From positions 3,833,820-3,897,819 of the forward strand of contig CM030937.1 in assembly GCA_018136815.1 (NCBI GenBank): 64,000 nt of DNA, read 5' to 3'. Below the pieces are notes generated by a model. That model saw only the letters and a program-made list of their open reading frames with translations, was not told where the DNA came from and made no database searches. This DNA comes from Isochrysis galbana (taxonomy: Eukaryota; Haptophyta; Isochrysidales; Isochrysidaceae). The translations under genes and the position numbers were made by a program. Each line of letters opens with the position of its first letter. Positions within the stretch are counted from its first letter, which is position 1. Positions 28,796 to 40,643 of the stretch are shown here, in pieces.

Positions 28796-29937
28796 CGCTA
28801 GATGGGGAGAGGGAGAGAGGGAGGTGACTAGATGACAGACGGTCTCTGCTTTTCAATACTTCTGGGGGCCGCGCTATCCCCCCTTTGCCCCGTTCCGAGA
28901 GGGCCCCTAGGCCCTAGGGGAGAGTATGGAGGTGTCCTCTTATACTTCCTACTCGTACCCCTACGGTGGGTGCTTACTCTGGGGGAAGGGGAAGGGGGAG
29001 GGGGGGGTGGGGGGCCGAGGAGGGGGTATTGGCAGAAGGGAGGCGAAGGTGTCGTCGCGCTTGCCATCACCTAAGCCCGTCCTCCCGCCTCTATCTCTGG
29101 ATGAAGTGGAGCCGTGGAGCCCGTCTACGTTTCTATGCCCCCTCCTTTTGTAGGCTAGTCAAAGTCACCGTCGGAGAATCTTGCTATCTTGCTACATCCC
29201 CCGCGCACCACGTCGAAATCGGCCGCTTGCGGCCTCCGGTGATGACGTCGTCACGCCCCCAAGACGCAAGACCAAGACGCGCCCTGAGTGCCCAACTTCG
29301 ACCCGCGACCGGGCGCGCCACGAGGCCGTTCGAGTCACCGCTCACCAAATGGCAAATGGCAAATGGATGCCGCTACCAGCACCAAAAAGTGCGGTATGCC
29401 GCCAGCGCATCGCGCGCGATTGGCGATTGGCAATCGCGAATCCGATTGGCGTCGCTGGATGGGCCGATGGGCGGCTCCTGGACGCTTACGCTTACGCTTC
29501 GTTGTGGGGGCGTGGGGGCTCCCGGGGGGGTCTAGGGCCCAAAGGCCAAAGCCATCGGCCTAAGACCTTTCGTCCCATCCGGGTTGTAAGTTGTATGTAA
29601 CAAGATACAAGATACAAGATCGTGAAGTGGAAGTGGAAGTGGTCTCTCGGCGGGGTACCATGTTGAGAATTGTACTCTTGAAGAGCATCTTGTTAGCTAG
29701 CATCCTGAGCCACATAGACCGGACGAACCATGCACCATGCACCAACCGCGCATACCCCCATCGCGGGGTAGGGGTAAGGGTAAGGGGCTCCCTTGCTCCC
29801 TTGCCATCGAGGGCTACGGACGCACAGTACTAAGGTTATACTCACACAACAAGAAAACTCTGACGCCCCCTCCCCCCCGCGCGCGTGCGCTCTCCACCTC
29901 GGCGACCCCCCTCCTCTCGCGCCCTCGCGCCCCGCCC
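28796..29937. other. Intergenic with low-complexity and repeat sequence
   Basis: 28975-29030 is G-rich. About 29045-29130 resembles 55580-55680 (TCACCTAAGCCCGTCCTCCCGCC), another dispersed repeat. Short GGAAGT repeats lie near 29628. No gene recognised. Confidence 0.55.
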
Positions 29938-31689
29938 ATGCTCTCCTCCGAGGTGGCGCCATCCCCTTCCTCTCCACCGCGGGAGCCGGTAGCGCTTGAA
30001 CTGCTCGATCTGCCCGACTCACTCCTCCTGGACCTACTCCTCCAGTTGCCGGCCGCCGACGTCCTCAGCTGCCGGTCCAGCTGCACACGCATCTGTGCCC
30101 TAGCCAGCGACGATGCGGTGTGGGCGCCACTCTGCCTCCAACAGTTCGGTCTCACCGAGCTGAAGACTCCGCCGCTCTCTTGCGATGTTGACGGCCGTCC
30201 ATGTCCTTCGTACATGATCGCGGCTCGAGAGTGGATGCGCATGGTCACTTCGCTGAGCCTTGACCGCTTTAGAGAGAGGGATGGTACATTGCGCACCTTG
30301 GCTCCGTTGACATTCGCTGCAGCAGACATCTGGGCCAAGCTCGAGCATTGGTGTGCACTCAACTTGCCGGAGGTGGGGAGTACGTTTTCTGGGCCTGTCA
30401 CTCAAGAGACTTGGGACAGCTTCCAACAGGAAGTGCTCGGGATGGAGGATGCCGACTCGATGGTACGGACACTTTTGCCACTGCGGCTTCTCACTGCCTT
30501 CCACGATGGGCAGCACATGGCCTACGACCTGCTGGTGGCCGTGCCCTCCGGAGCAATCCAACCAACCGAGAGCCTTGCCGCGATGTCAGAAGAGATGGAC
30601 GATCACGTACTGAACCGACAGCGCTCGCTCGGTCTTCTCGGCGGATATTCTGCATATGATACTTGTGTCTCAACTCGCTTGTTTCCGCTCCGCTTGATGG
30701 CTGGATGGACAAAGGTCCTGCGCCAGCGCATCCCATTTGAGGAAAATCATGTAGTACTTGGCGCATCATTTGATCTCACAAAACACATCAACCTGGACCT
30801 CTTGAGTGGCGATGTCGTCATCACTGGGCTGGTGTTTGAAACCCCAGTCAAGGGACACCCCAGCTCTTGGCGAGATGATGGTCAAACGGTCCCACTCCTC
30901 TCGTGGCTGGGCGAGTTCGCGAAGAGACTAACGGCAGGGGAGTTTGGTGAGGCGGAACTTGTACCTTTGAGCCCAGAGACACGTGGCATTACTCTTCTGC
31001 CCCAGATCGGACCCCGGTCTGCCACGGCAGTCACCCGTGGCATCGAGGTCAAAGCCTCTGCAGTACACGCTCATGAACAAGACTTTGTGATCTACTCTAT
31101 TCGCATCCGACTGCTGCGACCCCATGAGCCTGGGTGCGCGTTCACGCTTTAGTTTTCGCATGAGGAGTGCCTTGCGTACCTTGGGGTGCTGTCTTCAGCG
31201 CCTCGAGCGGCTTGGGATGCTTGCGGCGACACCATGCTAACATGGATTTGCGCTCGCGTCATTAAGCTGAAATGCTGCTCACATCTTCTTGGCAACCCCC
31301 CCCCGCGCGCTCGCTCGCTTTGGTTCCTCAGGTACCAATCTCCGTCGCAGCGCGGCTTCGAGACCGCACAGCTCCAGTCTCGGCATTGGGTGATCAAGAA
31401 GAGTGGTCACCCACCCCAGTCAGTGTTTGGTGAGGGCGTTGTGGGAAAATACCCTTTGCTAATGCCGGATGGGTGGAGGGATGATGAGATCAATCGCAGC
31501 GGGCACGTGGAAGAGGGCGCGCACTGCACGGGCACTTTCGTCTATCAGTCTAGGTGCGAGCCCCGCGATAGTTTCGAAGGGGAGCTCATCTTTGTGCCCG
31601 GCAGTCTGAACGCACCGACTGGCGCGCCATTCGAAGTGACTGTGGCGCAGTTCTCACTTGCACGGAGCGAGGACGAATGGGCCTTTTAG
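29938..31689 (+). CDS. F-box / SUKH / ApaG-domain protein (FBXO3/SKIP16-like)
   Basis: Exons 29938-31133 and 31332-31689. The 198-bp intron (donor GG|GTGCGC, acceptor CCTCAG) fits phase 2 and joins the ApaG domain; 517 residues. The N-terminus has an F-box (LLDLPDSLLLDLLLQLPAADVLSCRSSCTRI, about residues 22-55), which would bind Skp1 in an SCF ubiquitin ligase. A SUKH/SMI1-like middle includes WAKLEHWCALNLPE and LLGGYSAYDTCVSTRLFPL. The C-terminal ApaG domain runs from GIEVKASAVHAHEQDF across the splice to LQSRHWVIKKSG, GVVGKYPLL and GELIFVPGSL. The order and several motifs match plant SKIP16 and animal FBXO3. An earlier in-frame ATG at 29737 would add 67 low-complexity residues. Confidence 0.88.
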
Positions 31690-32545
31690 CTTCGCGCTGG
31701 GGGGGGCTGATCTAAGACGAACTGAATGTGCGAATGCCACAGTGCGAAAGAAGGCGACCAGGATAGTGCAGATGAACTGCTCACACAAAGAATTTGGGAA
31801 CCATATTTGTCGGTGCCGCCGAAAACGTTTGCGAGACGGATGCACCGTTGGCGGATGGTGGCACGCTTCCTGGTCTGCAACTGGTCAAAATCACACAGCA
31901 CTCACTTTCGGTGCCTCACACCCCTTCCTCGGTCAACAACCAAGATCACCTTCCGTTGTTCAATATGCGCGTCTCTGAGTGAAACATGCGCTCTCCGTGA
32001 AAGTGTAAAGTCCCAGACCCAAAGACCAAAGAGGTGCAAAAGACGGTAGCGATGTTGCGTGTAGGGCAAGAGCCGCCCTCATGGCTGCCCCTCGGAGATA
32101 GCCCTTCCACTGTGTTTTCTCAACTAAGTTGATACTTGATTCACTCATGGGGTTGGCACAAGTCACAATGTTGCGGGTAGGGAGGGTTGTACATCTCTCT
32201 TTGTATTTTTCCCGCCCATTAGGTCTCCCCGCGCGCCTCCCTCTCCGTCATCACGCTCCGGTGACTCCCCCCCCCCCCCCTCGCTTATCCGGCTGCCTCC
32301 TTACCACCCCAACACCCACAAGCCTACCAGACCTCTTTTCAGACCAACCCCCAGCCAATGCCAATGCCAATAATGCCCCACCAACCGCCACCCCTTCGAT
32401 TCGCACCGCCGCCGCCCTACCACCACCACCGCATACCAATCCCCTCGCGCTAGCTCAACCACACTTCTACTCCCCCAAGACTAAAAGCGTTCAATTATCC
32501 CCATCCCTGCTAGCACCTTCTGTTGTTACCTGGAGGTAGCTCGAC
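31690..32545. other. Intergenic with a CAACTAAG repeat start at 32121
   Basis: 32121-32150 (CAACTAAGTTGATACTTGATT) matches the dispersed repeat start. The rest, including the C-rich 32260-32540, shows no recognisable gene. Confidence 0.55.
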
Positions 32546-32848
32546 TCATCTTGATTGATACTTCATTTGTTGAACCCCACACGTGGTCGCGTCCATCAGC
32601 GCCGTCGAACGGAACTCGCCCTCCCACCGATTGATCGACGGGCCGTGGTCCAGCAGCGCATGCGCGCATGCCACCTGGCCCTCCATTGCCGCCTCGCTCA
32701 TCAAATGGATCCCATCCTCGGGCATGCGCACCGCGCCGCTCTCGAGGATTCGCTGCAGCGTGCGCACGTCACCCCCTGCTCGCCCTGGTCTGCTCGCTTC
32801 TGCGGTCGTCCTCCTCTCCTTCCTCTCCCCTCCACACGCACGACTCAC
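32546..32848 (-). pseudogene. Ankyrin-repeat gene fragment
   Basis: The minus strand encodes GDVRTLQRILESGAV, HLMSEAAMEGQVACAHALLDHG and STALMDAT, which fit about two ankyrin repeats. No complete gene could be assembled around it. It may be one exon of a larger gene or a relic. Confidence 0.5.
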
Positions 32849-33539
32849 CTATTCTTTCGATAAATCCCTCATCCTGTAAAGTACTGCTCCATCGCTTGCC
32901 TCTCTCGGGAGCGGGGAGCGGGTCGGATGACAAATACACACTGAGGCCATCATGCTGCCATATCCAGATTTATTTCTCTATCACTGTCATAGACGTTTTC
33001 GCACAATGAAACCATATCTCTTAACCGGCGAAGCACCTTAGAAGGTGCTGCATGTCACAGTTGCCTTGAGGATCGGATGTGTTTACCATGTATGGAACGT
33101 CCATTTACCGCAATAGATGGAGCTTAGAGCACTCACGTGTCGCGAAGCACCTTCAAAGGTGCTTCCTGCCGCCGCTTAAGAGATAAGACGCTCACGACAA
33201 ACTTGATCCAAGTCATCGATGACCTTCGCCAATCGGATCGAGTCGCTTCCACAATGGCTCGTTTGCGTCAGAAGAAGGCCAATACTCCTTCATTCGACAA
33301 ATCGCCATCTCTTTCATCGAACAACAATGATATACGCCTACTACTCGCCCGCCCCTGTCCACATACCGCCTACTCGCCCGCCCCTGTCCACCTACCGCCG
33401 TGCCCTCTTACCGCTTCTTGACCAAACTCCTCGAGCGCCTGCGTCTTCCGACGCACCACTCTCCCTTCCTCCTCCTCGTCCCCCCCCCCCCCCTCTCTGC
33501 ACAATGCTACCGCAAAGGACCCCCCTCCTACCGGAAGAG

Positions 33540-33960
33540 CCGAGGCACGGTACCAGAATGGCGCTGGAGATCGTCCTGGACCACCTGCGGCCTGACACTT
33601 GTCGTCTTGATGTGACTGACGAGTTCTTCACCCGTCATTCATTGACCCTTCTGACCATTCCGACTCATGGATGTCATCCTCCTACCAGGCTCTCGCAAGC
33701 ATTGGGTATTCGGCTCACCGATGAGCTCACGATTCCAAGAATGCCGATTGATCTGCACTTGCAACTGTCCGACTCCAACGAGCGGCCCTGAAGAATCTGC
33801 AACTTCTCGATCTTCGGGAGAACCAGTTCACCGACGAGCAGATCAAGACACTTGCAGAGGCCATCTCCAACGGGGCCTTGAACAATCTCGAAAATCCCGA
33901 CTTCTGTGGAAACAACATTGGTCCTGAGGGGGATGAAGGCATTTGCAGAGGCCTTAGTCC
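33540..33960 (+). pseudogene. Leucine-rich-repeat (RNI-like) gene fragment with frameshift
   Basis: 33785-33931 encodes ALKNLQLLDLRENQFTDEQ and IKTLAEAISNGALNNL, then GNNIGPEG, the periodicity of ribonuclease-inhibitor-type LRRs. One extra G in a G run at about 33930 shifts the frame; skipping it restores MKAFAEA. Upstream residues (MALEIVLDHLRPDTCRLDVTDEFF, from about 33558) lie in another frame. The sequence ends in low-complexity DNA. A broken relic or a G-run base-calling error are both possible. Confidence 0.55.
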
Positions 33961-34570
33961 CCGTGCGTGTCGCCGTGTCGGTCATGTGAGGTCTGCTCGT
34001 GGCCACGCGCGCGAGGGGCGAGAGGGAGGGCGGCTGCGAGCGTGAGAGGGGTCGAGTGGGGGGAGGGGAGAGGAGAGGGGGAGAGAGGGGGCCTCTGGCG
34101 AGGGTGGGGGGCGGGGGCGGGGAGAGGGTGGGGGCGGGGGTCGGGGGTGAGTCGGGGGTGAGTCGGGGATTTGATCGGGGGTATGTGCGTAATACTTCGA
34201 CCCTTTTCATCTATTCCCCGGTCGCCCCTCTGGTGTCTGATTTTGGACTTTTCACCCCCTTCCCCCTCCGGGCGGGGGCGCACGCACGGTCCCCGCGCGG
34301 GGGAAGTCGATGTGCGCATGCGGGCCATGTTGACGAAGTTGTCCAGATGCGCGCCCCCTATATGCACGCATCTCCGCTGGTCCCAGTCGCAATCACACGC
34401 ACGGCGCCCCCGCGGAGACGCCGCGTATGATGTGCAGTGCGCATCCGTGACGGCGTGCGGAAACTTCCATGCGCACGCACGGCGCCCCCGCGGGGGGGGC
34501 GATACGCATGTGATTGCCACTCATCATGCGCACGGCGCCTGCCGAAACCCTACATGGAGGACCGAAACCC
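33961..34570. other. G-rich and GCACGGCGCCCCCGCGG repeat sequence
   Basis: 34020-34160 is strongly purine-rich on the plus strand. The phrase CACGGCGCCCCCGCGG recurs at 34394 and 34477. No gene recognised. Confidence 0.5.
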
Positions 34571-34573
34571 TAC

Positions 34574-34892
34574 ATGGTGCAAGTGCGCCGAGCAGCTGGC
34601 AAGCTCTACATGGAGGACCGACCAAGCGTCCTCTCACGCATCACAGACCTCGCCATCCAAGATCAGCCGAACGACATCGTTGCCATCGAGGAAGAGGGGT
34701 GTGAGAAAAAGACGAAGAAGATGAAAACTCAACCCGCGTAGCTGGGAGTCACTGCGTGTTGAGAGGAGCGCGGGAGGGGGGAGGGGGCAAGCGTGATTAG
34801 CTTTGTTTTGTACCACTGTTGTCAAACACTAAAAAGAAAACAGGAATATATTGATGACAAAAAAATCCACCTGGCCCTCTTTTGACGGAACG
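34574..34892 (+). repeat. Direct repeat A1 with KLYMED ORF
   Basis: Almost identical to 35695-36025. It contains a 55-residue frame starting MVQVRRAAGKLYMED and ending KKMKTQPA (34574-34741), then a shared 3' tail ending at CGGAACGCGACTT. A diverged copy is on the minus strand at 60448-60640. The protein is not recognised. The pattern suggests retrocopied 3' portions of one gene, or exon capture by a repeat. Confidence 0.7.
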
Positions 34893-35034
34893 CGACTTCA
34901 AGAAGTCTGGGCATCTCCGGTCCAAAAAAGAAACTGACTTCACCGCGGTGAGCAAACACACGCTCAACCACAACGCGCTTCGCTCCACGCGCGCCCAAAG
35001 TTTTTCGGAAGATAATGTTAAAGGCGGGTGCACC

Positions 35035-35343
35035 ATGTCGATCTACCTTCAATACAGCAAAGACAAGTACGACGTCATTCGGCTAAAAGATGCGATACTA
35101 AGGTTGTTTATAGTCTTTGTCGCTGCCATCTTAGTACCAGGCGGCCTTACCATGGCATTCTTACAGAAGTCAGGGTTGAACGCCGCCATACAGTTTGGAA
35201 TCGCGCTGGGAGTAAGCGTCGCAATGACCTTCCTTTTCTTGTTAACGGCGTGGAAATGGAAATGGTGGCGGTTTAGCCTGCCAAAGGGTAAGGTCCTCAC
35301 CTCAAGAGGGCAGCAGATGATTAATTCGATGCGTAGGCCATAA
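35035..35343 (+). CDS. Small two-helix membrane protein, unknown
   Basis: 102 residues from ATG 35035; the frame is open from 34882. Two hydrophobic helices (LFIVFVAAILVPGGLTMAFL and, about 15 residues on, FGIALGVSVAMTFLFLLTAW) are followed by a basic WKWKWWRFSLPKGK tail. The hairpin topology and Lys/Trp-rich end suggest an integral membrane protein. Base composition is more balanced than in neighbouring host genes. It lies exactly between two 330-bp direct repeats (34574-34892, 35695-36025), so it may have been carried in with them. No family recognised. Confidence 0.45.
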   Translation: MSIYLQYSKDKYDVIRLKDAILRLFIVFVAAILVPGGLTMAFLQKSGLNAAIQFGIALGVSVAMTFLFLLTAWKWKWWRFSLPKGKVLTSRGQQMINSMRRP

Positions 35344-35694
35344 CACTAAAGACGTGACGTCCGGCGGACGACACGCACCCCGCACACCACCGAGCGAGTG
35401 GTCGTGGTCGTCGCCCGCCGACTGTGAACAATGCCTGGATAGCAGGATCTTTAGAGCTTGTCACGTGATGTGGGCACTTTTGTGGGTGTTTGTGTTTCGT
35501 GACCGTCCACATGGGGGGCACTTGCGAAAAAAACAACAAAACCTGAGGTTGCACCCTCTCATTCGATGTGGATTTGTTGTTTTGTCACCCTTGACCCTTG
35601 AACTATCGGGTGCGAGCGGGAGCGGTTCTGGCTGTGGATGTGGCTGTGGCTATCACTGATCACTGAAGGTGTTGAGTGATTTGGCCATAATCCC

Positions 35695-36025
35695 ATGGTG
35701 CAAGTGCGCCGAGCATCTGGCAAGCTCTACATGGAGGACCGACCAAGCGTCCTCTCACGCATCACGGACCTCGCCATCCAAGATCAGCCGAACGACATCG
35801 TCGCCATCGAGGAAGAGGGGCGTGAGAAAAAGACGAAGAAGATGAAAACTCAACACGCGTAGCTGGGAGTCACTGCGTGTTGAGAGGAAAGCGGGGGGGG
35901 GGGGGGGGGGGGGCAAGCGTGATTAGCTTTGTTTTGTACCACTGTTGTCAAACACTAAAAAGAAAACAGGAATATATTGATGACAAAAAAATCCACCTGG
36001 CCCTCTTTTGACGGAACGCGACTTA
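35695..36025 (+). repeat. Direct repeat A2 with KLYMED ORF
   Basis: Second copy of the 34574-34892 repeat. The 55-residue frame is preserved (35695-35862) with a few substitutions (A to S, C to R), and the poly-G tract differs in length. It ends with the same CGGAACGCGACTT. Confidence 0.7.
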
Positions 36026-36603
36026 TGGCGTGCTGGTGGTGGCACGGGCCGTGGCTTGAGCGCACCTGGTCAGTCTTGAGTGCTGATCGCGCTCGCTTTC
36101 TAGGCGCGGCGTTGGTCGCGGCCCGATCGGCCGGCGCGGCGGGGGTGACGGCCAGGGAGGAGGGGAGCGACGCGCGCTCCATGACCCTATCATTTTAAAG
36201 ATAGTTTTTTGAAGAAGTTTTGTCCTTAGTCAGTGCGTCAGTGCTGAGCCTAGTGCAGGTGTTAGCCCTATATCTTCTTCAGATTTTTCACTGATTACGA
36301 ACAAGATCCCGTCTTACACCCTCAAAGCCAAAGTTCGGTATGGAATGATATTGTAGCTCGAGTCTCAAATGTGACAGCTGGCCGACACAAGTCATTGAGT
36401 TTAGCGGCACGCATGCTTGTGTGCGCACACACACAACCACATGCATAAGGGGCGCGCGCGCACACAAACACACAAACCTGGGGGTGGGGGCAGAGAGAGT
36501 GAGTGACGCATTGAAAATTCGAATCACGCACATGCAGGCGTTTTGGAGGTTCTCGGTCTAATTATCAACAACCCTATGCGCCAGAGCTTCTCCCTCTCAC
36601 CCT

Positions 36604-37103
36604 CTAGTCCAGCTCGTCGATGTTCGTCGAGGCTGGCTGCTGCGACGATGGACTCGTACCCTTCCCATTCTCTCGCTTCCCAGCTTCGCTTTTCTCTTCC
36701 TGGAGATTTCTCTTTGCCTCGTCAAACTCCTCATTCATTTTCGCCTCCATCTCCCGCATCATCTCCTGTGCGTGAATTCCAGGGTTGAATGAGCCGTACG
36801 TGCCGGTGAGAGAGTCAGCTGATTAGGGTGAGACAGCATCAGAGCAGCCGAAGGCAGCGTCGCAGGGTTCGTGCAGAGTCCAGCGGGAACCGGTGTGCAC
36901 GAACACGTGAACTCATTCAGCGGCATGTCTCCCATCTGCGTTACGAATTGCGCTGCGTAAGGCACGCACAGCATCGACGGGTGCAACTGTAGCGTATGGC
37001 GCGCGATTACCTCATCGCCGTCCATGGTCGCCCAGTCCAAGGGAGTGGCAAGCCGCGACTCATCAAAGGGTCGATTGAGAGGTGGCAACGGCTCCTCTCC
37101 CAT
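36604..37103 (-). CDS. Hypothetical two-exon gene with charged C-terminus
   Basis: Exon 1 starts at ATG 37103 (MGEEPLPPLNRPFDESR) and runs to about 36891. Exon 2 is 36765-36604 after an acceptor ACGCACAG, encoding EMMREMEAKMNEEFDEAKR then a hydrophilic tail ending NIDELD. A donor after ACACCG at 36890 keeps phase 0 and gives 124 residues, but it is a weak site and others are possible. Exon 2 is a short coiled-coil-like, acidic segment. Function unknown. Recognised as coding by its amphipathic, non-low-complexity frame and a proper acceptor. Confidence 0.4.
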
Positions 37104-37487
37104 TGCCCTCCTTCGCCGGTGCCGTGAAAAGGAAACCACAAACCTACTTCGAGCTCTAGGAGTACTCTATCCACTCCTCTAGAGATATCTCTAGCTCTAC
37201 TCTAGTCTACTGTAGAGTCTACTCTGCTCTGGAGTAGAGTAGAGGAGAGTAGAGATATTGGATCAAATGTGAGAGAGAAGCGCAGACGAGCGAATCTTCT
37301 TCTCTCTCTCAGAGCGCTCGCCGGCCGCGCGGGGCGGTCGGCGACGGCTGGCAGCTCCTCTGGGGGCTGGCTGGCCTGGCGGGTTGGCCTTTTCTTATCT
37401 GATCTGAAGAGACCTTTTCTCTGGTGAGAGAAGCTCACGAACAACTTTCGCGTCGATCCTCCGATCTCTGGCTCATCAACCCGATCG
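37104..37487. other. Intergenic, TCTAGAG-rich
   Basis: Several copies of CTCTACTCTAGAGT-like sequence at 37160-37260. No gene recognised. It could be shared promoter space between the divergent genes at 37103 (minus) and 38408 (plus). Confidence 0.5.
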
Positions 37488-38319
<832 letters not shown>

Positions 38320-38407
38320 CGCCACCTCCATCCCTTGTTGTTTGTTTGCGACTCTACTCCCTCCTCTCCGTCATCCGTCCGAGCACCTCCTGAGCCTCCG
38401 AGTGCGC

Positions 38408-40643
38408 ATGCCCACCAATGCGCACGCCCACGAGATTGGCAGTAGCCAGATCGCTGCATGCGCTGCGCTGCTACTGCTCGTCGTTGCCATCTCCTGGGCT
38501 CTCGAGCTACAGCTCGCCGATCGGCTCCTTGTCGCGGGCATGCGCACCATTCTCCAGCTCTTCGCGCTCGCGCTCGTACTCGAACCCATCTTCGATCACA
38601 ACTCGCCGTACATTGTCTTACCATACCTTGGCCTTATGATTCTCTTTGCTACGCGTGAGGCGTATGTCAAGCCCAAATACTTCTACAAAGGGATGGCACG
38701 CGACGTTTTTCTGGGACTGGTCCTCTCTCTTACTATCACTCTGCTTGCTGCAGTTGCGCTGCTCCAGTTTCGGCCTTATTGGGATGCGCAATACGCTATT
38801 CCAATTGCGGGCATGCTTCTTGGCAATAGCATCTCGGCGGTGAATCTTGGACTTGCAAGCTTCTTGACGTCAATTGTCGAGGCCCCGGCGCAGATGGACA
38901 CGCTGCTAGCTTGTGGCGCGACGAGTTTCGAAGCGGCCCTGCCTGGAATACGCTCTGCGCTCTTGATGGGCCTCACGCCGACAATCAATCAGATGTCCGT
39001 GATAGGTCTCGTTTCCATACCGGGCATGATGACAGGCAATGTTCTAGCCGGCTCAACCCCATTACTGGCGGCAAAGTATCAGGTGCGCGTCGTATACACA
39101 CAGATGCCATCCAAAGAGCTAGAACCCTTGCTTTTTCGAAACACCAGCGTTTGGACTGGCCGCACACCTGGCCAATATCAGGAGGATGTGGCGAACATCC
39201 ATCAAGCGGAGCCAGTGACCTTGATGGTGAGTCAAGAAGATGGGGTTATCATCTTGCTCCAACCCATCCCGATCAGATGGTCATCATGTTCCTCATCTCC
39301 TTCTCATCGACTATTGCTCTGTGCATCTTGTGTTTCCTCACTATTCGTCGATCATTCGACCCATTCCACAGGATCCTGCGCGATCGCATCTCGGCTCGCT
39401 CAGGCCCCAAACCCGCTGACGCTCTTGTTGCCGCACTGACTGCACTCCGGAAATTATTACTCTCCGTCACACGCCCTTGTGCCGCTGTTGGAAGTGGTGG
39501 CAGAAAGGTGGAGATTGTGGATGCGGAGGCTGCTTGCACACTGACACCGCAAAATTCGGAGCACGTGTCTCTCAAGACTCGCGTCAACGGCACCTTCGAA
39601 AGCGTGCGGCCAGCTGGTAGTCCGAAGTGGCTAGGGCGGTTGGGTCTTGGCTCAAAGGCCCCTTCCGCTGGTCCATGGCTGTCAAGGTGTAGAGATGGCG
39701 AGGCATTTCAGGGTTGCACGTCTAGCGGGGTGGATTCAGGTCAACATGCCGTTGATGGAGAGGCAGTGTGCGCGCGCGGGATGCGCATCGTGGATGCATC
39801 CACCGGCGCTCCTTGGTTGACGGCATCAACAATCTGGTTGCCGGCCGGTGGTTCAGCAGCCGTGGTTGGGCCATCGGGATGTGGCAAGTCTACGCTGCTG
39901 CGCTCACTTGCTCTGCTCGAGCCCAACGCACTGGGGTCAATCTTGGTGGGAGGGTACACCCCCGAACAGGTGGAGATAGTCACGCCGCCAACGAATGTGA
40001 ACAGCGCGTAGTTAGTGCAAGATGGAATTGTTGGGAGGAGTGGCAAAGCGGGGTGTGCCACCCCCTTTGCCAATCAGTTGTCCACCCCTCCCCTGATCCA
40101 TGGGCGCGTGTGATGTGATCAAAACCTCCTTCGTCACAGATTGGTGGGGCGGCTTGCTGGCGTACCCGGGTCATCTACGTTCGGCAACAAGGTGGGGTAG
40201 GCTTGCCTGGCACACCCTGCGAGACGTTTGACGAACTCTGTCAAGTGCGAGCCCAAAGACGTCGAGCCCAAGCACGCACTGCTGCCCATGCAAAACTTCC
40301 TCGCAAGCGGCAGGAGACGACGCGTGCACGGCACGCATACCTGCAAGAGCTGCTTGGTGCGTTGAATTTATCCGGCCAGATTCTCGATCAGCCTTGGTCA
40401 ACACTTTCGGGAGGAGAGTCACAGCGAGTTTACCTATGTGTGCTGCTCGCTTTGCGACCAGAGGTATTGCTGCTCGACGAGCCCACCTCAGGGTGCGACG
40501 CAGCAGCTGCGCTCGCCGTCGAAAAGCTCGTTGCCAGCAGCGGAGTTGCAGCCATTTGGATCTCACACGACGCAGCACAGCTTGCTCGTGTTGCGAGGGA
40601 TGTGCAATTGAAATTCCACGCATCAACCATCCCATTCGCGTAA
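38408..40643 (+). CDS. Fused FetB-FetA (STAR2-STAR1-like) ABC transporter
   Basis: Three exons: 38408-39082, 39277-39969, 40140-40643, all phase 0 (donors CAG|GTGCGC and CAG|GTGGAG; acceptors ATCAG and CACAG); 623 residues. Residues 1 to about 255 are a UPF0014/FetB permease: several hydrophobic helices, GMRTILQL near residue 45, and GLVSIPGMMTGNVLAG with a splice directly before MVIMFLISF. After a ~120-residue linker comes an ATPase domain: Walker A GPSGCGKST (about residue 390), a Q-loop-like RVIYVRQQ across the second splice, signature LSGGESQRV, Walker B VLLLDEPTS and the H-loop His in ISHD. In bacteria FetA and FetB (iron export) are separate, as are plant STAR1 and STAR2/ALS3 (aluminium tolerance). 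Substrate here unknown; a metal or UDP-sugar is possible. Confidence 0.85.
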
